Assembly: GCA_027579435.1 (NCBI GenBank)
Contig: JANBPK010001395.1
Location: 1 to 16,074 of the forward strand
Origin: Candolleomyces eurysporus
Lineage: Eukaryota > Basidiomycota > Agaricomycetes > Agaricales > Psathyrellaceae
Length of the DNA stretch: 16,074 bases
Reading direction: 5' to 3'
Shown here: in pieces, positions 9,301 through 16,074 of the stretch
Numbering within the stretch: position 1 is the stretch's first letter
How the letters are laid out: each line of letters starts with the position of its first letter
The notes under the pieces: generated by a model
The model's database searches: none
The model's input: only the letters and a program-made list of their open reading frames with translations
Told to the model about the DNA's origin: nothing
Made by a program: the position numbers and the translations under genes

Positions 9301-10869
9301 GCGAGCTGAGACCCTGAATCATACTGCATTGCCCGTGCGCTGAGGACCAGGCGCGAGAGGGTAGCCGTCACCTTCCTCTGGGCCCCTCTCAAAGGCGAGG
9401 ATTGGGAGGATTGTGACCGATGAAGGGTGTCCCTTTCACCACGGGGAAGCACGCTGCTGGGTATGTGCCCAGTTGGGATGGCGACGACATAGAGGAGGTT
9501 TCGCACTGCGACCACTACGTGCGACACTAGGTCGTCGAGGTAGGCGAATTCCTCCGCTTTTCGAAGAGAGTTCCCAGCCTGGACGTTATCCACCACAGCC
9601 TGGATCGCACTTCTCGCGAGCGAGGTTAGGTCTGCGACGACTTCAGGGGGAGGGGGTTCCAATGCTTGCTGCAACGACTTGGCAATCTTCTCTGCGGATG
9701 TGAGTTCCAGAATCGCCGGGTCGACTGACGGGGCGGCTGGCTTGTCCCGGGCTTTCCCCCGCCGTGGTGGTTGCCCGTTCTGCATGTAGTCCGAGGGCTG
9801 TACATCGGAGCTGTCAGAGTAGACGCTCAATCTCTTGTTGTCTCCCGGTCTTGATGTTGGTTCTACGAATAGGTTTGCGCCATTGGGGTTGGAAGAACTG
9901 CCATTACGTGCATGGGGCCGAGTCCACTGAGATGTTCCATCGACGGTGTTGTAATAATAGTATGATGTCCCATCGTTCCACAGCTTCTTCACCCATGGCT
10001 CGGGGGTCATTCGGCTGGCGGGTACATCGGTGGTTGACCTGGAATGCGCACCGCTTGCAGGGTCGGTGGCGCCGTTAAGGGTAAATGGCATGTTCACAGA
10101 CGTCGTCGAGCGCGAGCTGGATTGGGAGGTGAATCCTGCCAGGTCACCGTCGGAGGCCTCGTCTTCTGAGTCACGAGGGATATCCCCGAGCCCGTTCGCC
10201 GGTTCGCTCATTGACAAACCAAATCTTGAAGGCAATTGAGTTGTCAGACACAGACGAAATCATCAGGAGGGCATTCGTACCTGATGGTCTGGGGTCACCT
10301 CAGGCACCCAAAAGTCCTCTGGCTGAGCCTTTGCAACAGCTGCCGCCGACTGCCCAGTATTTGATCGAGATCGAGAGGCGTCCCCTATTGAGGAAGAAGG
10401 CGCTGTTGTGGTCGCCGGCCTGCGCTGAGCCTGNAGCTCCCTGTCGAGCCATTCCTCGTTCTCCGACTGACTGCCCCTCATCAACGCGTGCGTCATGTCG
10501 ACCGTGGGGTCTTCGGTCCTCGGACCAGCCGTCGAGCTTTCTGCGCCAGAGAGTTCCGATCCAGAGAGAGCCTGATCCACCTCCTCGTCTGTAATGATAG
10601 TCACGTAGTTTGAGGGAAACCAGCCCCGTTCCTCCCCTAACAGCCCATCCCCACCAGCCGGAGGGCTGCTGCGATAACACCTCGATGATGTCTCCCTGTC
10701 TAAATGAGAGAGCGGAGGCGTCCTGAGCGTCGTAGTCGTAGAGGGCCCGACAGAGGAAGGAGATAAGTGGGGCGTCGTCGTCGTCCTGATCTGGGTTCAC
10801 GGTGACGGTGGTTGTCGCTGCTGCGGCGGCGTTGTTGTAGTGCTGGTCGCCATCCTGAATCGTAACCAT
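6307..10869 (-). CDS. Cdc25-type Ras guanine nucleotide exchange factor (SH3-WW-RasGEF_N-RasGEF)
   Basis: I predict ten exons on the minus strand: 10869-10281, 10224-8948, 8901-8137, 8059-7847, 7785-7617, 7559-7403, 7342-7094, 7038-6949, 6889-6673 and 6614-6307. All nine introns are GT...AG and 46-77 bp long. Lengths sum to 1343 codons plus stop after removing two single-base insertions. Domains in order: SH3 (about 41-95, ALYDYDA, SGWW); a WW-like unit (about 187-212, FWVP, NERTGE); a WW domain (about 272-299, PWVKKLW, YYYYN, GTSQWTRP); a long helical and acidic middle; RasGEF_N (about 905-1030, GGTVTALVERLTAHEH, EAFLMTFKSF); and catalytic RasGEF (about 1085-1325, RQLTIMES, NKIADWV, AAVVKHLISVADRCR, LNNFSSMIAITSGLN). 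Family members load Ras with GTP upstream of cAMP and MAPK signalling at the plasma membrane. A G-run (10649-10652 on the plus strand) breaks the SH3 and another (10184-10187) breaks the first WW-like unit. Several codons contain N. The start ATG 10869 lies just upstream of the SH3. Confidence 0.92.
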
Positions 10870-11075
10870 TGACCGAGCGAAGAGAAAGAAGGAAGAGAGG
10901 CAAGAAATAGAAAGAAAAAAGAGGCTAGAAATTCGTTGACAAGCAGCGTTCCTTCTTCCTGCCTTCTTGCTTGCAAAACGCCCCCTCTCCCCCCTNGATA
11001 TTATGTAAGCTCCCACGGCCCCCCNTTGCGCCTCGTCTCTCCTGAGCGCCCGCTCTGTTATTGCGGACGTGCACC
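10870..11075. promoter_or_regulatory. Divergent promoter between RasGEF and RS-rich gene
   Basis: About 206 bp separate the two start codons of divergently read genes. It must hold both core promoters and leaders. It is pyrimidine-rich near 10960-11000, with two Ns (10997 and 11024). No TATA box is clear. Confidence 0.5.
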
Positions 11076-12137
11076 ATGCCAAGGGACAGATCCCGCTCCC
11101 CCGACCGACGCAGAGACCGCGAGAGGGATGACAGAGCGGGCCCCTCGTCCTCCTCCCACCGCCACCACCACCATCGCGGTCGCTCGCATTCTCGAGAGCA
11201 CCATCACCGACGTGACAGCCGGAGTCGAAGTCCCCGACGTTCGCGGTCCAGATCCCGCTCCAGAGAACGGTCCAGCAGGAAAGATAGAGATAAAGACAGG
11301 CGGTCGAGGTCGCGGTCGCGTTCCCGCTCGAAAGACCGTCACAGGGAGAAGCGCAAACGGGCTCGGTCGCGGTCGTCTTCGTCCGACTCGAGCGACAGCC
11401 ATTCCCGCAGGAAGAGGGATAGGAAGAAGGAACGGAAGAGGGAGAAAAAGCGAGGGAAGAAGGAGAAGAAAGACAAGGTCAGCGCCTCTTTGCTGCTTCG
11501 GTCAGTGCCTCGGCCTCCACTCACCCTTGCTCGATCTCCAGAAGAAAGGCGGCGGGTCTCATTGGGGGAAGTATGGTATCATCTCAGACGTAGAGTGAGT
11601 TTAACGTCTACCCTTCTTCCCAATAACCTCGCTGACCTGTGTTTTCGTAGTATCTTCTCGAAAACAGCAGAATTCCACGCATGGCTCGTCGAAGAGCGCA
11701 AGATCAACCCCGAAACCATCTCCAAAGACCTGCAACGCAAAGAATTCGCTCGTTTCGTCGAAGACTACAACACAGCAACTCTGCCCCACGAAAAGTACTA
11801 CAATATGGAGGCCTACGAACGGCGGATGAACGCTCTGCGCTCAGGCGAATACCTTCCTCCTACAGACGATATATATGACTTTGAAGCAGACTTGAAGGCT
11901 ATCAAGACTGCACATAAGAAAAAGGCCGAGGAACCCGAGACTCATTTGAGTAGAGAGCAGCTTATGGAGCTCAGAAAGGTTCAGCAAGAACGTGCAGAGG
12001 TATGTGCTTTTACTATCGGCACAGTGTTGCATGAGCTGACCTCGTCAATTCAATAGATTTCAAAGATGAAGCTGCTAGGCATGGATATCAAGCAGAGTCA
12101 TGGAGTCAGAATGGATGGTTCAGCTTTCGACGACTAG
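11076..12137 (+). CDS. RS-rich protein with EDYNTATLPHEKYYN block (SCI1-like)
   Basis: I predict four exons: 11076-11477, 11542-11594, 11651-11999 and 12057-12137 (294 aa). The introns of 64, 56 and 57 bp have GT...AG ends, and splicing keeps one frame. Residues 1-110 form an arginine/serine domain with RSRSRSRS repeats and an HHHH patch. Residues about 110-136 are lysine-rich, a likely nuclear localisation signal. The conserved core is HWGKYGII (141-148), EFHAWLVEERKINPE (159-173), and FVEDYNTATLPHEKYYNMEAYE (about 187-207), then a coiled charged stretch and a C-terminal DGSAFDD. I associate this core with the family of plant style cell-cycle inhibitor 1 (SCI1) and related RS-rich eukaryotic proteins, which are nuclear. 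The RS domain suggests contact with splicing factors (inference). ATG 11076 is chosen because the RS domain begins directly after it. The C-terminal exon is small and rests on splice signals and frame. Confidence 0.75.
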
Positions 12138-12606
12138 TGGTGCGACCTTTTTCAGTCCGCCTGGGAGGTATAGCAGTTTCGTTTGTATACGGCTTGCTTC
12201 GTTCCCCATGTCCAGGAGTGTATGTTTGTTACCTTGACAGTGTATATTAGGTGTGAATACTACTCACTCCATGAACAAAAGGCTTCGAATCACTAAGCAT
12301 TATCTTTGGGCTTGCTAAACGTCTGTGTTTCCTGCCAACTGCTCATAACGACAAGAACGCAATGAGGCATTAGACCAGCATTTCGCCAAGAATGCCAATT
12401 TCGCGTGGCACTGACAGACATCAATATCAATCCCCGGGCGCGTCGCCAACTTGGCTTGAAACCCACCACATACCCGACAACCACCACGAGCACAGGTGGG
12501 CTCCTCACCCTCACCCCACCCTCCTCTCCTCATATACCCCCGAGCCGAATACTGCCTGGGTCCAATCGAGCCTAACCACTGTCCGTCCGTTCGTCGTCCG
12601 GGAGCT
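12138..12606 (+). other. Intergenic: 3' flank of RS-rich gene and promoter of SET gene
   Basis: No gene is seen. From about 12460 to 12540 the plus strand is C/T-rich (CCTCACCCTCACCCC), a common feature of basidiomycete promoters. CATATAC near 12530 is a weak TATA candidate about 75 bp before ATG 12607. Confidence 0.4.
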
Positions 12607-14561
12607 ATGGCACCCAGCAATTCCAACCGGCGTGCCGCGAAACCTCGCAGCGGGCCGACCAAGGCAGGAGAGACTTCGAAGAAGCAGGACAAGACGAAGG
12701 GTGCCAATGCCAATAATGCTGGAGAGTCGTCAGCGAAAGACAGCGCGGCAAAGCCGGCTTCTGTGACCAAGGTCGCAATTGTCCAGGTGGGCATGTTTAT
12801 TTCGAACGTGGAATCTGTCTGACGGACGGACCGACTTGGGATCCGTTGCAACCTCCCGTTTTATGAATAAATGAATGAATGAACTCGACTTTTTCACGAT
12901 ACAAGACGTTGCTGCTTTCGGTTGGGCTAGCCCTTGGATTGTTATATGGGTGGTACTTCCAGAATCCTCGAGAAGTCGCAAGTCAAGAACATCAAGCGGG
13001 GAGTGACAGTGGTGTTATTGCTGGTGGCGGCGTACACCCTGGCAGTTTATCCTCTGATGAAGTTTTAACCGCTGCCTATGTTGTGGTGGACATACCTGGG
13101 AAGGGCAAGGGGGCTGTCGCGATTCGGGATATCGAGGTGAGTGATATGCATCGTGCCTTGCGCCGGTCCCAGGGCTCGCTTGCTTGCTTGGAGTGTAGAA
13201 GAAGGATGCTGATGTCATTTCGCTTTACTCACAGCAAGGGGAGCAGATCCTCCAAGAAAAACCACTCTTCACAGTGCCTCCTACGAGTACGTGTGTTCCG
13301 GCTATCCGTTTTCTCTGAATAATCCATTTATCCATCCCCGTACTGACATCAACACATTGCCTGTGCGCAGTTACGTCCTCCCCGGTGGAATTTATCCAAC
13401 AGAAGTTGGCTCTGCTTACAGAACCGCAGAAGCAATCATTCTGGAACCTCTCTTTTGTCAACTTCCCGAAAGACAAGGACCCAGAACGTGACCTTGACCG
13501 CGTCGCTCTGGCGATCTTCGAGACCAATGCAGTCAGAGCCGGGGAAGAGGTCGGGATATTCCCTAGGATGGCGAGGCTGAACCACGGGTGCTCGAGCAGC
13601 TTCAACTCGGTCTATTCGTACAGGGAGAGAGAAGGGACGCTGTACATCCATGCGATCAAGGGCGTTAAGAAGGGTGAGGTAAAGCGATTGTCCTCTTGGC
13701 GTCATGGGAATGGGATAAGCGGAGGTTGACGCTCCGGTGCTTTGTTCTTTGCAGGAACTCCTCACGACGTATACTGACACCAAGAAGCCCAGAGATCAAA
13801 GAAGGTGAGTCAGTCTAGCAAGAAACTTTTGGTCGCGACTCTATGACTAGTTTTGTTTTTGAATACAAAAGTGGTTTACTAACTGGTCGAAATTTTTTTA
13901 TGAACTTTGTAACAGAGCGTATTTGGAACAGGGTTATGGATTTAGATGCACCTGCAGCGTCTGCTCGCTTCCAGAAGCAGAGTCTCGGGCGTCCGATGTC
14001 CGTTTATCAACGATGACCGAGCATTGGAATCGCTTTGCAAAGTGGATCGACGGGTCTATTAACGGAGTCGAAGCGTTGAACCTAGTTCGGAAAATATGGC
14101 GGCTGGGCGAGGAAGAAGGCTATTGGAGTGAGCGCGGACGTTTGGCTGCGGACGCCGCTTGGGTCGCCGCAGGACATTCGGAGTGAGTGGTTTGAATTGA
14201 CAAAACGTTTCATTTGGGAGTGATAGTCGTCGCTCGTGCGTTGGCGTCGGTCGCGTAGATGGAGCGGTTCCGATCTGATGCAAGGCCAAGTCGGAGAGGG
14301 CCGATTGCGACGACACACCACCTTCTTGCTTCCTCGAACACGCAGCTAATTCATTTACTCAGTGCAGATGCCGTACGCAAATGGAGCGCTTTGGCCAGGG
14401 AATGGTATGCCTATGAACTGGGAAAAGACTGCCCGCAGATCCAGTTCACCGACCGGATGCTGGCTCGGCCGGATGCCCACCCTGCGTGGGGTTCGCGGGA
14501 GCGACTGGACGTTGGAGGCCCAGAGGCGACTAGATGTGAGTCTGACATCAAAAATCCGTGA
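12607..14561 (+). CDS. SET-domain protein methyltransferase with N-terminal membrane anchor
   Basis: I predict seven exons: 12607-12786, 12906-13136, 13235-13286, 13371-13678, 13755-13804, 13916-14182 and 14363-14561 (428 aa). All six introns are GT...AG and frames join exactly. Residues 1-60 are basic and low in complexity. Residues about 61-78 (TLLLSVGLALGLLYGWYF) form one hydrophobic helix, probably a membrane anchor. The SET domain runs from about 120 to 265: VAIRDIEQGEQIL at its start, RMARLNHGCSSSFN (NHxC at 225-228, S-adenosylmethionine and substrate pocket) and GEELLTTYTD (catalytic Tyr region). A cysteine cluster CTCSVC (285-290) follows as a post-SET zinc site. The rest is helical and ends in HPAWGSRERLDVGGPE. 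It resembles agaric SET proteins of the SMYD/SET5 type, so the substrate may not be a histone. The last exon could instead end at a TAG formed by an extra intron at 14536-14592. Both versions end within about 10 residues of each other. Confidence 0.85.
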
Positions 14562-14964
14562 TATGGGCTACTTACGGATGCGGCTTTTTCAGAGCTGTGA
14601 CTGCCACCGCATGTCCGGGCACCTACAGCGACGGCCGCAGCGGGGTTTGCTGCAGAGATTGGAATCTAGGAGGACTGTATAGCTCGCATTCTACTGTAAA
14701 AAACACGATGTATTGCCTGTAGAGACAGAAAATGGAATGGCTGTACAGCAGGAGAGGACGCAGGAGGAGGGCTGAAAATGATCCGACTGGAGGACCAAAC
14801 AGTAGACGCAGGCGGAGAAATGATTGACACCGGGTTGAGGGAAGCCACGCCACGTCCCACTTTTCCTCCTCACTTCCACTTCCTCCCTAATCTTATCCAC
14901 CTATATAGCCAGGCGAAACAGCCTGCCCCTCCATCTGGTATCGTATTTTCCCCTCTATTCGCCA
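14562..14964 (+). other. Intergenic: SET gene 3' flank and CPR promoter
   Basis: No conserved coding sequence is seen. The first part is the SET gene 3' flank. From about 14855 to 14900 the strand is pyrimidine-rich before the TATA box at 14902. Confidence 0.5.
14902..14907 (+). promoter_or_regulatory. TATA box of the P450 reductase gene
   Basis: TATATA inside CTATATAG lies 58-63 bp upstream of ATG 14965, right after a C/T-rich tract. The position and context fit a core promoter with a short leader. Confidence 0.55.
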
Positions 14965-15550
14965 ATGGCAGACGATAGTAATGCTACCTCCGGTTTCCAT
15001 TCAGCCATCCCTCTCGCTCTATCAGCCACAGGCATGACCACCTCGTCCTCAGACGTGGTCGTCCTTGGCCTCGGTGTCGTCCTTGCCGGTCTCTACCTCT
15101 TCAAGGACCAGCTTTTCGCCACCTCAAAGCCAAGGATCACCCCAGTCGCCTCCAAAAGCGCCGTCAATGGCTCCGGCAATCCTCGAGACTTCGTTGCAAA
15201 GATGAAGGATGGGGTGAGTAGATGCTCGTCTGATGTCCTAGCAAGTTGCTTATTGTCTACATGGTACGTTACAGAAAAAGCGGCTGGTCATCTTCTACGG
15301 CTCGCAGACTGGTACAGCAGAGGAGTACGCTATCCGTCTCGCCAAGGAGGCCAAAGCAAAGTTCGGCCTCTCGTCCCTCGTCTGCGACCCCGAAGAGTAC
15401 GACTTTGAGAACCTCGACGAGCTCCCCGCAGACTGCGCCGCATTCTTCGTCATGGCCACCTATGGAGAGGGCGAGCCGACCGATAACGCCGTCCAGCTCA
15501 TGCAGAACTTTGAAGACGAGTCGTTCGAGTTNAGCGGTGGCAGCCGAACC
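14965..15550 (+). CDS. NADPH-cytochrome P450 reductase, N-terminal part only
   Basis: There are two exons: 14965-15213 and 15275 to about 15550, with a 61-bp intron (GTGAGT to ACAG). Residues about 31-47 (VVVLGLGVVLAGLYLF) are the N-terminal ER membrane anchor. Then comes a flavodoxin-like FMN domain: KKRLVIFYGSQTGTAEEYA (from 84) is the first FMN phosphate loop, VCDPEEYDFENLDELP is a family block, and MATYGEGEPTDNA (143-155) is the second FMN loop. The enzyme passes electrons from NADPH through FAD and FMN to cytochrome P450s. Full-length family members have about 700 residues; here about 175 are present. The frame fails after SGGS at about 15542, exactly where a run with many Ns begins (15551-15562), and none of the FAD or NADPH domain follows. 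I take this as a sequence join rather than a natural short protein. Confidence 0.88.
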
Positions 15551-15562
15551 NNNANNGGNCTN
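15551..15562. other. N-rich junction, probable assembly join
   Basis: Seven of twelve bases are N. Reductase coding sequence stops on the left, and an unrelated proline-rich open frame continues on the right. The expected continuation of the reductase FMN domain is not present in any frame. Confidence 0.7.
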
Positions 15563-15567
15563 CACAG

Positions 15568-15777
15568 GACCAATCTCGCCCCCCTAAAAAGAAACCCGAG
15601 GATCCGGATCCATCCCCTCCCTCTTCTGCGACGCCTGCTCCCGCGTCAGACCATGGTGTCGACGCTCTTTCGACGCCGCAATCTTCAACCCTTTCAATTC
15701 CTCCAGCTCCTTCCGCTACTCTGTACCTGCCCGATCCCAAAACAATGCAAGCCGCCCCTACCTGGTATTCTTTTTAG
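15568..15777 (+). CDS. Proline/serine-rich C-terminal fragment of an unrelated protein
   Basis: The frame is open from the Ns to TAG at 15775-15777 and reads DQSRPPKKKPEDPDPSPP, then a Pro/Ser/Ala-rich linker, then LYLPDPKTMQAAPTWYSF at the end. It is in a different frame from the reductase and does not resemble its FMN, FAD or NADPH domains. The ordered end (DPKTMQAAPTWYSF) and the codon choice look like a real C-terminus, but the parent protein is not recognised. Confidence 0.4.
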   Translation, partial: DQSRPPKKKPEDPDPSPPSSATPAPASDHGVDALSTPQSSTLSIPPAPSATLYLPDPKTMQAAPTWYSF

Positions 15778-16074
15778 TATCGGTCCTTATTCCCTCCCTC
15801 CACATCCACACGCATTAATCCTCACGTGAATACACCAATGGCAACGCACCACCTGCGTAGCCCAGCGTGCCCAGCCATTGACATGGTTCAAGCTCGTCAT
15901 ACTTGTGGGTATTTAATTTCTTTTTCTTTGTGGTGGAAGCGTTCAGGTGGATAGCAGGTTCGTATGGCGCGACTGGATTTTGTTGTAATCACGAATTTTT
16001 TTTTCATTTTCTCTATGTTCCTTTTTCTTCCCCGCTCTGATATCGACTGTACGAACTCTGTCTCGGCGATTTCT
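15778..16074 (+). other. 3' flank, no gene seen
   Basis: After the stop the sequence becomes T-rich with poly-T tracts near 15915 and 15998. There are no conserved open frames. It looks like a 3' UTR and intergenic sequence. Confidence 0.45.

Noticed and set aside
11339..11524. Phe/Ser-rich minus-strand frame
   Set aside because: It is the complement of the Lys/Arg-rich coding stretch.
10936..11598. 220-codon plus-strand frame rich in Arg and Gly
   Set aside because: It is an alternate frame of the RS-rich exon 1. Only its last 17 codons coincide with the real exon 2, which is reached by splicing.
12862..12885. Short AATG-type microsatellite that also supplies an ATG for a frame into the SET exon
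   Set aside because: It lies inside the predicted 119-bp intron 1 of the SET gene, and ATG 12607 gives a better start.
14183..14362. Possible extra exon inside the longest SET-gene intron
   Set aside because: The flanking exons join in frame (GHS-D-ADAVRKW) and match the family pattern I remember, so no exon is needed.
1..16074. tRNA, rRNA, CRISPR or bacterial operon signals
   Set aside because: None was found by eye. The intron-rich, monocistronic layout is fungal.

Overview
The window looks like a piece of a draft genome from a mushroom-forming fungus (Basidiomycota, probably Agaricomycetes). The reasons are many short introns (41-180 bp, mostly 55-65) with GTRNGT donors and a YAG acceptor, a protein that begins MGQRHQIF (a family I know only from agaric genomes), and an SH3-WW-RasGEF protein of basidiomycete type. 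All gene models below were spliced by hand from reading-frame continuity, splice signals and remembered family motifs. No search was run.

Left part, 1-5860: a low-density accessory region built by segmental duplication. Two related segments (746-2256 and 4317-5814) each carry the C-terminal half of an MGQRHQIF-family protein and, downstream, the first codons of a second gene. The right copy still has its MGQRHQIF exons (gene 3786-5528) but carries one extra C in a C7 run. The left copy has lost the MGQRHQIF exons. The downstream gene survives on the left as a CorA-like membrane protein end (2138-2955) and on the right only as a 52-codon stub (5696-5854). A probable third, decayed C-terminal end of the same family lies near 3383-3475.

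Middle part, 6307-10869, minus strand: a ten-exon Cdc25-type Ras guanine nucleotide exchange factor (SH3, WW-like, WW, RasGEF_N, RasGEF; 1343 codons once two one-base insertions are discounted). It is divergently arranged, across about 206 bp, with an RS-rich protein carrying the conserved EDYNTATLPHEKYYN block (11076-12137, plus strand).

Right part: a SET-domain protein with a putative N-terminal membrane anchor (12607-14561), then the first two exons of NADPH-cytochrome P450 reductase (14965-15550). The reductase is cut off inside its flavodoxin domain at a run of Ns; the sequence after the Ns belongs to a different, proline-rich protein end.

There are three +1 homopolymer shifts (4587-4593, 10184-10187, 10649-10652), many isolated Ns between 6271 and 7850, and the chimeric join near 15551. 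Sequencing and assembly error is therefore the first explanation for most of the broken genes on the right side. The duplications and truncations on the left look biological. The genes do not form one pathway. The right half is housekeeping (Ras signalling, an RS-rich nuclear protein, a methyltransferase, the P450 redox partner), and the left half is a fast-evolving, lineage-specific family.
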